Positions 43,160 to 57,064 are shown, numbered from the stretch's first letter. The stretch: DNA of 64,000 bases from Rhynchopus euleeides (GCA_963210315.1 OY723320.1:682001-746000); one strand, 5' to 3'. Notes: generated by a model not told the origin, from the sequence alone. Translations and numbers: made by a program.

Positions 43160-43218
43160 CCCCCCCCCCCCCTGCCAGACCCCCATGCAGGGGGGCTTAT
43201 ACACGGGGGGTCCCAGGT

Positions 43219-43685
43219 ATAGCGGAAAGTATGATTTCACCGCTTGCTTTCCTCCCTCCTAGCCAACTGCACCACCTGACGCCCCTGCTCGGTTTTGAAG
43301 CAGCTTCACGTTACATCCGAGATGAGAAGAGCGCAAATGATCGACGCAGTGCCCTTTCTGCAGAGTGCGATTTCCAGATACGAGCGACGAAGCGTAGCGA
43401 AGTCGCGAAGTAGTGAAGGAAATCATGCCATACGCTTTTAGATTGGCACTTCACAGGGCCTCAACACAGCCTTGAGATAGCAAAATGTGCGCTCGACAAA
43501 AAGTAGTCCGGAACTGTTGTCCCCCCCACAACAGTTGCTGGACAGGGTGCCTACAATAAAGCGAAAGGGGTACGATTGTTCCACCCTACCCGCCCCCACC
43601 CCCACCCCGTTTTGCGCAGATTGCTGTCGCAGTCACAGCCCCTCGCCACCCGCTAAGCAGCTGCCACCCCCACCCCCCCCCCCCC
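43219..43685. other. Intergenic, no gene seen
   Basis: Contains CGAGCGACGAAGCGTAGCGA at 43381-43400, nearly repeated at 56814-56830 (GCGAGCGACGAAGCGTAGCG). It ends with a C run before the foldback at 43688. Confidence 0.5.
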
Positions 43686-43687
43686 TA

Positions 43688-44844
43688 GGGGTGGGTCACT
43701 GCACCTAAAAAAGCGTGTACATTGGCCAAATTTTGAGAAACGAGTTTTTGACCCTCAAAAGGTGATTCTGGTGGCAGAAAGTGCCCAATATGCTCCGGAA
43801 ACTCAATTCCGCCCACTCCCGGGGGGTGGTATGCCCCCGACGATGCCGTTTTTAGCAACCAAAATTTTTGGGACAGAACTTGTACCTGAGGCTATTTGTG
43901 CAGGCTGCTTATTTCCGCTGGTGCCCTTTGTATCACCCTCAGTGACTGCCAGCGGCGCCGGATGGCCCTCAGGAGGTCTGTCCGTAGTTCTGGTCCATGA
44001 ACTGCGTCCTGCATAACGTCTTGCTCGTCCGCGAGAGCAATCAGATCTGGTTTCCTCTTCCTTTGAGAGACTGGCCCGTATCTCAACTGTGGATTCCGTC
44101 TACCCCCTCAATCCAGTCATTTGTGGCTCCCAATCAGCCTCAAATTTGACAATGCAGACATGCCTGAGGACTTCCCGACAATACCGTTGAGCAGAAGTTG
44201 GGGCTGGAAGCTGAGACGGGCAAATCTTGCGCTTCTGCTGAGCGCTATTTCTGGGCCACTTCTTGTACCCGTGCCTGCTGTACCAGGTGCCTGTTCCAGT
44301 CAGCTGCCTCCCATCAGAGGAGGCATCTGAGGGACTCTCGGATGGCGTCCCTGTGCCACATGCTCACAGGTGAGGCACCACACCCAAGGACGCACTCCCT
44401 GGCAACGGATGCACCGTGCCACAGACCCAGCCGCCGTAAGCTCCCGAAGAACAGCGTCAAACGGGACACGAACTGTACCATACTTCTCCCACAACTTTTC
44501 CTGGTGCAATCACCTCGCATTGGCTTGCCTTCTGGCCTCTGGAGGGCACCGAGAAGCTGTTATGTTTCAGAACAATCAAAGACAACAGTTCTTCTGTGCA
44601 TCTGGCAGGTTGAGGTGCGTTTGCTCTGCTTGATGTGTCCTGTGGAGTGCAGCCCAGGTACAAGTTCTGTCCCAAAAATTTTGATTGCTAAAAACGGCAT
44701 CGTCGGGGGCATACCACCCCCTGGGAGTGGGCGGAATTGAGTTTCCGGAGCATATTGGGCACTTTCTGCCACCAGAATCACCTTTTTAGGGTCAAAAACG
44801 CACATCTCAAAAATTGGCCAATGTTTCCCCCAGTGACCCACCCC
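43688..44844. mobile_element. Foldback element J, about 190-bp arms, TA target
   Basis: The left arm 43688-43890 is the near reverse complement of 44655-44844; ends GGGGTGGGTCACTG and complement are flanked by TA (43686-43687, 44845-44846). The same design as element D, with a different sequence. On the minus strand the loop encodes ARCIRCQGVRPWVWCLTCEH (about 44330-44430), a C-x2-C / W-x-C-x2-C arrangement that could be a transposase zinc motif; the frames are short and interrupted. Its right end lies 125 bp before the next gene's ATG. Confidence 0.75.
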
Positions 44845-44970
44845 TACCCCCCCCCCCCCACCTCCCCTCCCGCATCATCTGCCACACACATCACTTCACA
44901 CATCACTGCACAGCGGACCCCTTGCGTGGCCTTGTGTCACGAAGGCCCCCTCTTCCCACACACACTCGAA

Positions 44971-47742
44971 ATGCTGCGTGTTGTCAATCTGTTTGCGTGC
45001 CATCTCAAAGACGCCCGCATCACAAGCCTTGACTCACGCGGGGCTGATGTGTATATAGGCACGTCGCTCGGAGTGCTGCAGCGATGGCAGGTGCACCAGG
45101 AGGGCGGTGAAGGTGCGGAGTACGTCAGCAGACAGCTGAGCCAGCTGCAGCTTAAAAAGCGGCCTGTCACGCAGCTCGTGCTAGACCCGGAGTGGTCTGT
45201 GATTTTCACTCTCTGCGACGAGGTTGTGACGGCGCACAGCAGCGCAAACTTCGGGAAGGAGTTTCAGGTCATGGACGAGCCGAAGAAAAATGTTATGACG
45301 GAATGCACGCGAATAGCTGTGGCGCCTGTCTACAAAGGCACGCACCGCCTCTGCGTCGCCACCAAGCGCAAACTGTACTTATACCGATACAAAGTCCCGC
45401 AGAGCGACCGGAGCGGCGTCCGGATTGGCCAGGCAACCTGCGATATGTTCCAGAAGCTCATGATGCCCTCCCAAGTGCTGTCCCTTGCCTTCTTCGGCGA
45501 GACCCTCTGCTGCGGCTACCTCAAGGAGTACAGCCTCCTGAACTGCTACAGCGGGAAGGCGACCGGCCTGTTTACCCTCACTGCACAGCAGCCTTATGTC
45601 CGGCTCCTCGATACAGAGCAGGCCACGCTGTGCAACGTGGGGAGCAAATCCATCTGGGTCTCCGTGAAGGACTCCGACCTAAAGGGCACTGCCCCGACCC
45701 CAGGTCGCCTGACACGGGTCACTATTCGCTGGTCGAGCGAGCCGAAGGCGGTTGCCTTCAAACACCCCTATGTCATCGGGCTGCTTGCGAAGAGCACTGA
45801 GGTGTACTCTATCTACGAGCATGCGGTGGTGCAGAGCTTGCCGAACATATCCGGGGCAACCCTGTCTGCAACACAGACGCCGCAGAGGAATGACCAGGTG
45901 TGCATCGCGACCGACAAGGCTGTGTTCATGATGATATCCCTGCCGGTGGTGGGCCAGATCCAGGCCCTGGTGCAGAAGCTTATGATGACGGAGGCGTTTG
46001 ACCTCATCAAGAAGAACGCATCGGGTGTGGAGTCCATCGACAGCGCGCGGCTCAACGACACCCATATCGCGGCAGGCTTCGCCTTCCTCTTCCAGGCGAA
46101 GCCCGTCTCCGCATTTGAGCACTTCGCTGCGACAGATGTCGACCTATGCGACATCCTGGTCCACCTGCCGCACATGCTCCCTCCCGACCTCCTCCCTGCC
46201 GCCGTGCTGAGCTACACCGAGCGTCACGGGGAGGACACCTCGGTGCTCTACAACACGGCTTCGCTCGACATCGCAAGGCACTACATCACACACGGGGGGT
46301 CCCCCCCGGGCCCCGCCGAGCTCGGCATCAACACCCTGTTAGACCGCTACCGCCGCCTGCATGCGTCGGCCGCAGCAGCCCAGGCCACCGGGGCATACGC
46401 TGTTGCAGCGTCGGTGCCACACCCCTCGTCTGCCCAGCTCGCGCCTTCAGATGTCCCGTCGGGGTCGTCGCTACCCAGGCAGTCCACCGCAGGGGGTTCT
46501 TTTCTGGACAGGGCGGACAGCTGCACCCCCAGCGAGGCTGGGGGTGTCGGTGTCGCAGCCGCTGCTGCAAGCGAGGCGGCGGAGTCGGCAGGGGTGGAGA
46601 GGAGGGCTGCGACGCCGTCCGCCGCGACAACCCCTGTGATGACCTCCGCCTCTGTGGGGAACGGGACATTCCCACAGCAGGCGGTGTCGCAGCACAGCGC
46701 CGAGGCGGAGAGCGTCCTCTCCCACGCAGTAGACTCGCTCATGATGTTCCTCGGGGCGAGGCGCGGCGAATGCGACCCTCTCCAGCAGCGCTGCACAGAC
46801 TACGTCATTCTCTATGTCAACGTCGACCGCGACCACCCCGAATCAGTCTTCAACCTCCTCTCAAAGCCCAACGCATGCGACCTGAAGGACTGCGTGCCTA
46901 TGCTGGAGGAGCGGGGGCTCTACACATCCCTTGCCTTGCTCTACATGTCAAAGGGTTGCAACGCCGAGGCTGCGCGCTGCTTCGACAGGGCAGACCCCAC
47001 CCGCCGTCTCCTCCTCCTCAAAAACACCCTCCCGAGCTCCGGAGCCAAGCAGGCTGCTGATGCGAAGGCCACCTCTTCCGGAGAGGCGGCAGGAGAAGGT
47101 GTTGCTGGGAATGGGGGCTCCCCTCCAGAAGGCGGGTATCTCCGGGAGTTGCAGCAGAGGTCGGGTGATCTGGAGTGCCTGCGGAGTGATGCGCAGGCTA
47201 TCTTCATGGCGGTGTCGTCGAACAGGCCGGAGTATGTCAGATCCGTTCTCAAGAAGGGAAGGGAGAAGGGGGTGTTCTGCGAGAAGCAGACAGACGCGAT
47301 TGGGAACACGCCGCTCCACTATGCGGTGGGGATGGCGTGTGTCGCGGTGTACGATGAAGGCGTGGGCTACCACGACGCAACCCCTGCCTCAGCAGCAGAA
47401 GGGAGCTCCTGGACTGCGCAGAGCTGTGGCAGCCTCGACTGCGGCGATGACGGGGGTGCGGGGTTCAGCCAGTCAGACGGTGCCCTCCGGGGCTCCTCTC
47501 TCGCAGCGACCTCACCCCTCGGCTCAGCCGGGAGCCGTGCGGCAGGAATTTCTGGAATCGGAGGTGCTGTGGAGCAGGAATCTCTCGTGGGCCTCCTCAT
47601 GGCCTACGGCGCAGATGCAGGGGCGCTGAACCACTACGCCATGTCCCCCCTGGATGTCGCAAAGGGCGCGTCCCTCAAAGTGTGGGGCATGCTGGAGGCG
47701 ATCAACGATCTCCGCCAGGTCTGCGGTGACTCCTGTCTGTGA
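44971..47742 (+). CDS. VPS39/TGFBRAP1-like vesicle tethering protein with ankyrin-like end
   Basis: A 923-residue protein; start ATG at 44971 (MLRVVNLFACHLKDARITSL), preceded by a pyrimidine-rich tract and CACTGCACAG. Residues about 1-340 form a citron-homology type beta-propeller (GADVYIGTSLGVLQRW, TRIAVAPVYKGTHRLCVATK, VLSLAFFGETLCCGY). Residues about 350-470 and 580-690 are clathrin-repeat-like helices (MTEAFDLIKKN; SVFNLLSKPNACDLKDCVPM; SKGCNAEAARCF), the order seen in Vam6/VPS39 and TGFBRAP1, subunits of HOPS and CORVET that tether endosomes and vacuoles. A low-complexity Ala/Ser linker lies at about 470-580. The end is unusual: DAIGNTPLHYAVG near 775 and NHYAMSPLDVAKG near 886 are ankyrin-like, separated by an insert, and no C-terminal zinc finger is seen. 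Single exon. Confidence 0.75.
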   Translation: MLRVVNLFACHLKDARITSLDSRGADVYIGTSLGVLQRWQVHQEGGEGAEYVSRQLSQLQLKKRPVTQLVLDPEWSVIFTLCDEVVTAHSSANFGKEFQVMDEPKKNVMTECTRIAVAPVYKGTHRLCVATKRKLYLYRYKVPQSDRSGVRIGQATCDMFQKLMMPSQVLSLAFFGETLCCGYLKEYSLLNCYSGKATGLFTLTAQQPYVRLLDTEQATLCNVGSKSIWVSVKDSDLKGTAPTPGRLTRVTIRWSSEPKAVAFKHPYVIGLLAKSTEVYSIYEHAVVQSLPNISGATLSATQTPQRNDQVCIATDKAVFMMISLPVVGQIQALVQKLMMTEAFDLIKKNASGVESIDSARLNDTHIAAGFAFLFQAKPVSAFEHFAATDVDLCDILVHLPHMLPPDLLPAAVLSYTERHGEDTSVLYNTASLDIARHYITHGGSPPGPAELGINTLLDRYRRLHASAAAAQATGAYAVAASVPHPSSAQLAPSDVPSGSSLPRQSTAGGSFLDRADSCTPSEAGGVGVAAAAASEAAESAGVERRAATPSAATTPVMTSASVGNGTFPQQAVSQHSAEAESVLSHAVDSLMMFLGARRGECDPLQQRCTDYVILYVNVDRDHPESVFNLLSKPNACDLKDCVPMLEERGLYTSLALLYMSKGCNAEAARCFDRADPTRRLLLLKNTLPSSGAKQAADAKATSSGEAAGEGVAGNGGSPPEGGYLRELQQRSGDLECLRSDAQAIFMAVSSNRPEYVRSVLKKGREKGVFCEKQTDAIGNTPLHYAVGMACVAVYDEGVGYHDATPASAAEGSSWTAQSCGSLDCGDDGGAGFSQSDGALRGSSLAATSPLGSAGSRAAGISGIGGAVEQESLVGLLMAYGADAGALNHYAMSPLDVAKGASLKVWGMLEAINDLRQVCGDSCL

Positions 47743-48300
47743 TTTTTTTTGCCTAAAAAATCCCACCTGAAGGGGTGGAGTGGAGTGGAGAGGAGGGCAG
47801 AGAAGGGTGGGTGGGTGGGTGGGGTTGCAAAAGGGGGTTTTTCCAGTGGTTTGGGGTGGGGGGTGGGGACGTCGGGGGGGGGGGGGGGGGGTGGAAGGGT
47901 GGGGGGGTGGGGTGAACCCTCTCGGGGCAGCCAGCCCCCCCCCCCCCCTCTTCATTTCTCTCTCTCACCCCCTCCCCCCCTCCACGTGTGGAAGCCAAAA
48001 AAAACACGCCAATACAATTGGTGTAGCAGAAAACGGGGTTATCAACTACGAACGTACTACGAAATATGAGGCCTTCTGCTACACCATACAAAATGTACTA
48101 TGCAGCGTTTGCTTGCTTACCCACCCCACCCCACCCCACCCCACCCCGCCTCCTCCCACACGCACTGTGTGGCCTGACGAAGGGGCTGTGTCCAACTCTG
48201 CTATCCCGCACGGCCCATGAGTCATACATCCCCTCCCAGACCTCGAACTAATTCTTGTCGGTCGTCGTGAGGGTGGCCCAGCGCTCGGAGGGGGGGGGGG
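47743..48300. other. Intergenic low-complexity DNA
   Basis: Runs of G, C, GGGT and CCCCA words (for example 47872-47891, 47934-47948, 48119-48152). No gene is seen. Confidence 0.7.
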
Positions 48301-48445
48301 GGGTACCCTACCCACCCACCCACCCCCTATTTGGGGGTACAGGGGGGGTGGGTAGGGTACCCCCCCTCCCCCCCCGACAGGGGGGGTACCCTACCCACCC
48401 CCCCTGTACCCCCAAATAGGGGGTGGGTGGGTAGGGTACCCCCCC
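48301..48445. repeat. Long GC-rich hairpin with G/C runs
   Basis: Left arm 48301-48366 and right arm 48379-48445 are exact inverted copies over about 64 bp: GGGTACCCTACCCACCCACC... at the left and its complement at the right, with a loop of about 12 bp of C and GACA. Both strands have G-run sets that could also fold as quadruplexes. Confidence 0.85.
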
Positions 48446-48554
48446 GACAGGCATAGCTCCCGCTAAGAGGGGGTCGGGGGTCGGAGGGGTCGCCTTACTA
48501 TTTCCTCAGGAATGTGGCCTGAATGGGGACCACCAATAAGGGGTGTCTATGGGC

Positions 48555-49010
48555 ACCCCATGTCAAAAATGACCCCACTGCGATCCGCACAAACTCCAAA
48601 TATTCAAAAGAACAGGTTTTTGAAAAACCCGAGGAGGGGGTCGGGAGGGTCCCGCTGGGTGGGTGGGTGGCATGGTGTACCTCCCAGTCACTTCCTCCCA
48701 TGACAGTACCTGGACCAGACCCATGTTTCGTCGTTGAAGCTTGGTCCCAAGACCCACGAAATGACCCCACTACGATCCGCACAAGCTTCAAATAGTCCAA
48801 AGAACGAGGTTTTGAAAACCCCGTGCGGGGGGTGCCCACAGGGTCGGTGGGTGTGGGCTGTGTGCCTGGCTGCCTCTGTGGGTCTGGTTCAGTGCCTGAA
48901 CCAGACCCACGTTTTATGGGGGATGGCTGGCACCTTTTTCTACAAAATGACCCCACTACAATCCGCACGGAGCTCAAATAATGCAATAACACCAGTTTGG
49001 AGAGAGCGTG
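48555..49010. repeat. About 190-bp unit repeated two and a half times
   Basis: The word AAATGACCCCACT followed by ACRATCCGCAC recurs at about 48567, 48759 and 48947, followed twice by CAAATA and AAAGAAC. Between them the CCAGACCCA word recurs. A related inverted segment lies at 57860-58075. Confidence 0.75.
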
Positions 49011-50090
49011 GCGCGTAGCCGGTACTTTGGCATAGGGTAGGGTGGGTACCCCCCCCACCCACCCTGTCGTCGTCGTGGAGATCCCCAAAAATTAGTTCGA
49101 GGGCTGTCCCCTCCCCCCGCCCCCCCCGATCCCATCTTCTTCTCCCCCCCTGTGGTGCCTCTGTACACTAGCCCTGCATGCATCTCCCGGTATACGTGGC
49201 CTCTTGCGAGGGGTGGTAGTGGCGGCGGGTTGTTTCTCTGTTACATTTTTTTGTGTTTGGGGCGGGCACTGCTCTGCGTTGCCAGGGACAAGCGGGCGTG
49301 GGGGTGGGGGGCGTGTGGTGTGGTGTGGTGTGGTGTTTCCAAAAGGCTGCGGGTGGATCCCGCTCAGTTTTTATCCTCTGGAGAGCAGGTTCGCACGGTG
49401 CACCAGGCTGCGTCTGTATCCTCCCTGAAAGGAGGTCGTGTGGGTCGTGTGGAGAATCGCGAGCAATGCTGCTACAGTGCATTCCACTCTGTGTGTGTGT
49501 GTGTGTCGCACAGTCACACCAAGTGCAGGTGCTGCTCAGTGTCCTATGCATTAGCACAATAAGGATTCACGTGTGGTAAGTGTGGTGGCATTTTCTTTGG
49601 AGGGTCTGCTGCAAAATGATTCACGCGTGTGTGTGTGTATGTGTGTGTCTGTAGCGTGCTTGCTGTACCACTGTGTGTCTAAGATGTGGGTGGCATGGGC
49701 GGGTGTATTGCCTGTGTGTGTGTCTTCTTCATCCCAGCGGATCGATCGAAACCTGCATCGAACTCAGGGATGTGCAGGTTAGTACAGTGCATGCGATCGG
49801 GCTGAACAAGGGCACGATCCTGGAACAGGCGACGGACCTACATCGTTAGGGAAGTGGGGGTGGGGTGGGTGGCATTTTTTTTTGCGCGCAACTTTTGTTT
49901 GTTTCACTGCGTGCACCGAAGGACAGCACAGCGAGAGAGGGGTGTTGGTGCACAACGGACGGGGCAGCGCGCGCTGTGACATCTCAAGAAAGTCACCCCC
50001 CCTACACCCGGACTAATGCAGCAGGTTCTGCTTTTGCTTCCTCGGGGGCTAACAACACACTCTCTACCACACCACACGCACACCCCCTCC
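49011..50090 (+). other. Intergenic and leader region before coproporphyrinogen oxidase
   Basis: GT-rich stretches (49488-49507, 49627-49652) and no protein-like frame. GGCTAACAAC at 50047 followed by a C/A/T tract and CCCCCTCCAG at 50092 resembles a branch point and acceptor 16 bp before the ATG. Confidence 0.6.
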
Positions 50091-50107
50091 AGTGCTCTCT
50101 GGCGACA

Positions 50108-52403
<2,296 letters not shown>

Positions 52404-53437
52404 TCAGCTGCTTAGGGCTTCTGCCTTACCGTAGTAGCAGAGAGGGTGGGGGATGGTGGGGGAAGGGGTGTGTGGTGAGTGAGTCTGTGTGTGTGTGTGT
52501 GTGACGGTGTTGTGAAAATCACGCCGGAAACCCAAACAGCGAAGCAAACAAACAAACAAAAAAAGGACCCACCGCAAAGCCGCAACCCCGCCACCACCAC
52601 CGACTGGCTGCCCCTATCTCCCCAAATTTAATCTTTCAAATAAGGTTCTTTGCTCCAATCCCCCGTGCACACGCCAGCCGAAAGAACGGATGGACGTGCC
52701 AATTTATGGCTTTTTCCTATAGAATCTGGTGCGCACGCACGCACACACACACACACACACAACACAGCAAACAAAACAACACAGAACAGCAGCAAAGTTG
52801 CTCCACCACCACCCCCCATCTCGTGCGCACCGTGCAGCTTCTCCTCACACCACAGTCTCCGAAGCTGAAAGGCTTCTGCTTGCCTTTACCATTTTTTTTA
52901 TTTGGGGAGGGGAGGGGGGGGGAAGGAAGAGCGGGGGTGAGCGACACGGTGGAGGGAAGTGGGGGTGGAGATCTTCCCCCCCACACCCTCCTACCCCCCC
53001 CCCCTCCCCCTGTCTTGTGTATGTGTGTGTGTGTCAAGGCTATGCCAAGTGGCGTGGCACACACGCGCATGCCCACCGTTCCCCCTTCCCCTCGCATCCC
53101 CTCTCTTTATGGCAGTGGGGGGCCTTCGCTCAGCAGTGTAGAAAAGTGTGCCGCCTCGCGAAAAAGGGGGGAGGAGGGGGGGGGGGGGGGCGGCAAGCTG
53201 ACACAGTTTGACGCAGCGGGCGAAGACGGCCCCCCTTACCGATTTGCAGACGCAAATTTTATTTGCAGTGTTTTTTTAGCCTCCTTCCCTTCCCTTCCCC
53301 CCCCCCCCCTCCTCCTCCTCCCCCAGTCCCTCCTGTAGCATGGCCTTGTGATCCTCCCAGAGCCCCCCCTGTCTTTATTTTGCTGTAGCCTGTCCCAGGT
53401 GTTACGGGAAATAAAAAAACAAGACTGTTGCGCACAA
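52404..53437. other. Intergenic low-complexity DNA
   Basis: GT/AC dinucleotide stretches (52488-52503, 52735-52760), C and G runs and Pro/Ser-like frames without domains. No gene is seen. Confidence 0.65.
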
Positions 53438-54260
53438 CAGGGCTAATCCTAACTTCATACCCAAACCCGGGGGTCAGGAATTCCCAGATTTCTCCCCTGT
53501 TTAGCGCGTTTTTTTTACCTCTGTTTGGCGCGTTTTTTTACCACTGGGAGCCCCATGCAGGAACGGGTGAAATTTTTGGGCCTGCGTGGGAAAAAACATA
53601 CTCGTGGAAACCGCTGTCGCGAATCGTTACACTGCGACCAGAAAAAGTCCGAAAAACTGGAGGTGCGTCTCCCAGCGAGGGGTGAGGTCGAGACATATTT
53701 ATGGGAAAATGGGTGGACCAGGTGTTTCTCGTGGGGGATGACGTCTTTATGATGAATCCTCTGGACACCCGCCCCTTTTCCTGTTTATTCCCAGCCAAAC
53801 CCCCCAAACCCGCTACACGGGTTAGCCAAACCAGGTTTTCTTGCAGGTAACATCCAGACGCTCACTACCGTGGCCTCCGGCGGCTGGGGGCTCCGCCCCC
53901 CAGACCCCCCTGTGGTGCATGTCCCGTGGCGTATGCCTGTCCAGGACCCAAGTCCTTTCGAGTCACATGCAACAAGCCTTATCCCGGTCCGTCTGGGGCT
54001 ATACGAAAGGTGCGCAGATGTGCCTGAGCCGCAGCGCCTCCCCGTCAAAACCTTTGCCTTGAGTGGTGCATCGACGGAGGCGTGACGAGAGCGAGAGCGG
54101 AACAGTCCAAAAACGCACATTTTCGTGCATCTTTCTGGACACCGTGGGTGTGCCCCTCCATGAAAACCACCCACAAACAGGGATCCCTGTTTAGCGCGTT
54201 TTTTTGACACCCAAAACTGGATTTTGGCCCCGACCCCCCCCGGATTTAGGATTAGCCCTG
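53438..54260. mobile_element. hAT-like TIR element L
   Basis: Ends CAGGGCTAATCCTAA (53438-53452) and TTAGGATTAGCCCTG (54246-54260). GCGCACAA stands directly left of it (53430-53437) and again at 54264-54271, three bases beyond the right end: an 8-bp direct repeat with a small offset. CAGGG ends fit hAT elements. It carries the inverted GC-hairpin motif and repeated TGTTTAGCGCGTTTTTTT words (53500, 54188). No transposase. Confidence 0.6.
53862..53910 (-). repeat. Dispersed GC-hairpin motif, inverted copy
   Basis: Reverse complement of the motif at 2231-2280, about 50 kb from the other copies and inside a different element, so the motif itself is mobile or is shared by several elements. Confidence 0.85.
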
Positions 54261-54303
54261 GCGGCGCACAAAGCATAAAAATTTGGGCAAGCCCCGGTAA
54301 CCG

Positions 54304-55097
<794 letters not shown>

Positions 55098-56498
55098 ATG
55101 GAAACCTCCAACGGCTACTACGAGCTGATGGCCTGCACCGCCACAGCCCTCGCCGCTGTCCAGGGTTACATCGCACTGCAGAAGCGCAGCACCGCCCCCC
55201 CGCCACCCACCACCACCTCCTCCGACACCTCCACCGCCGCCGAGGAGCTGCAGCGCCAGGCAGGCAACAGCCTGACGTGGCGCTACCTCAGCGTCTTCCT
55301 GGTGTACAAGCTGGGGGACTGGATGCAGGGGCCCTACTTCTACGAGGTCTACTCTGAGAAGGCTGGGGGTGACAGCAGCGCGATCACGCGGATCTTCCTG
55401 ACGGGGTTCGTCGCCGCGATGGCGGGGGGCGCATTCGCAGGGGGTGTGATCGACACCAGAGGGAGGCGATTCGCAACGGTTGCGGCCTGCGCCTGCTTCG
55501 CCCTCAGCGCTTGCAGCACCACCTCCGGCGCAATGCCTGTCCTCCTTGCGGGGAGGGTGTTGGGGGGCATCGCCACGTCACTCTTCTCCACCGCGCCCGA
55601 GGCGTGGATGCTGACGGAGTGCACCAGGTTGTCCCTCCCTGGGAGCTTCCGCGGGGCGCTTTTCGGGTGGATCTACTTCTGCGACGCGTTGGTCGCCATC
55701 CTCGCGGGTTACACTGCGGAGGCTGCTGCCACCGCCACAGGCAGGTCAACAGGACCCTTTGAGCTTTCCGGAATCGCGGCCATCGCCTCCGCGGCTCTGG
55801 CCCTCCTCCTCTGGGAGGAGAACACCGGGGAGACCGCATCCGCCCCAGCCGGTGGAGCTGGCAAGGAATCCCCCGCTGTGTCGCCCGATGCGTCTTCCGG
55901 CGGTGGGAAAGTTTCAGCCCTGTCGGCCATCTTCGCGTCTCCCTCCATCCTGGCGTTGGGTGCGGCGCAGGCCAGCTTTGAGGGCTGCATGTATGTCTTC
56001 GTGCTGATGTGGGGGCAGGCGCTGACACGGCTGGCCCCGGAGGGGTCTGAAGGCGGCAAGGTGCCATTCGGTCTGGTCTTCAGCTGCTTCATGATGGCTT
56101 GCATGGTGGGGAGCAGCGTAGCGGGGCATCTGATGGAGCGCGGGGTTTCGCAGCGGGCGGTGCTGGCGGGGGGGTTCCTGGCTGGCGCTGCAGGGGTTGC
56201 AGTGGCATCGGTGTCGCAGGGGCCGACCGCTGCGGCTGCCGGGTTCTGCCTGTATGAGATGGCGGTGGGGGTGTACTTTCCGTGCATGGGTGCCCTGCGC
56301 GCATCTATCCTGGAGGACAGCACGCGCGCCTCCATCACAAACTACCTCCGCGTGCCGATGAACCTGACGGTGATTGCGGGGATGTTTGTCTACGACCATG
56401 TCGGCTGCACAGGGGGGCACTACATTGTCATCTGTGGCTGTCTCGTGTCCCTCGCGTCGCTGCTCGCTGTCTCGCAGGAGAAGCCCAAGGTTGAATGA
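55098..56498 (+). CDS. MFSD5-like major facilitator transporter
   Basis: A 466-residue single-exon protein with start context ACAACAATGG. It opens with one hydrophobic segment (residues about 9-27), a Pro/Thr/Ser linker, then SVFLVYKLGDWMQGPYFYEVY and TGFVAAMAGGAFAGGVIDTRGRR, the loop 2-3 signature of facilitators, and LAGRVLGGIATSLFSTAPEAWML. These match the molybdate-anion transporter family (MFSD5, MFS_5), which usually has about 450 residues and 12 spans. A central acidic/Gly linker lies at about 250-275, and a second half with about six spans ends YDHVGCTGGHYIVI. Substrate by family: molybdate; not shown here. It is predicted to be in the plasma or an internal membrane. Confidence 0.85.
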   Translation: METSNGYYELMACTATALAAVQGYIALQKRSTAPPPPTTTSSDTSTAAEELQRQAGNSLTWRYLSVFLVYKLGDWMQGPYFYEVYSEKAGGDSSAITRIFLTGFVAAMAGGAFAGGVIDTRGRRFATVAACACFALSACSTTSGAMPVLLAGRVLGGIATSLFSTAPEAWMLTECTRLSLPGSFRGALFGWIYFCDALVAILAGYTAEAAATATGRSTGPFELSGIAAIASAALALLLWEENTGETASAPAGGAGKESPAVSPDASSGGGKVSALSAIFASPSILALGAAQASFEGCMYVFVLMWGQALTRLAPEGSEGGKVPFGLVFSCFMMACMVGSSVAGHLMERGVSQRAVLAGGFLAGAAGVAVASVSQGPTAAAAGFCLYEMAVGVYFPCMGALRASILEDSTRASITNYLRVPMNLTVIAGMFVYDHVGCTGGHYIVICGCLVSLASLLAVSQEKPKVE

Positions 56499-57064
56499 AG
56501 CCTGCCGTTGCTCCCGTTCTCTCTTGCGGGTCCGCCCCCGCCCATTATGGTTGCATCAGTTTGATCGTTCGGTGTCGCCAACACAAGGGGGCACGAGGGG
56601 GGTTCTGTGATTTGTTTTGCAGGATCTTTGTGACAACAGCCCCCAACTCGCACCACTGCATCGTGCGTTCTAACAGCCACGTTTGCAAGGTGCGGTGTGT
56701 TGTCAAGTTTTGAGGACAGCCCCTCCCCACCGTATCCGCTCTGCCGACAGGCCGATTGTGTTTGTGCAAAATAATAATGTCGTGTGGCGTTTTCGGTTTT
56801 GTTAGTAGCTGCGAGCGACGAAGCGTAGCGTGCGGGTTGCGAAGTAACGAAAGAAAAACGTACGACTAAGCTTCCGGGAGCAGCGCCTTTTTTTGTTGGC
56901 TCGGCGTAGCCAACCTTGGGGAAACGTTTTCAGCGCCTTTAGCTGGATCTTGAATTCATGGGGGCGGCACGGGGCCATCCTCGGAAGCCAACGCACGGAG
57001 ATACTGACGATTCGCCGTGAGTCATTGTTTTAGTTTGCAGCGACTTATGGGGGAAGCAGGGCTG
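56499..57064. other. Intergenic, no gene seen
   Basis: Contains GCGAGCGACGAAGCGTAGCG at 56811-56830, related to 43381-43400. Frames on the minus strand are short and without domains. Confidence 0.55.

Larger units (their letters stand above)
39583..43218 (-). mobile_element. Element H copy 2, split by element B
   Basis: 39583-39751 is the reverse complement of about 29753-29935, and 43160-43218 continues it as the reverse complement of 29681-29755, ending in ACACGGGGGGTCCCAGGT. The outer right part of H (29940-30060) is missing, so it is truncated as well as split. Confidence 0.7.
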
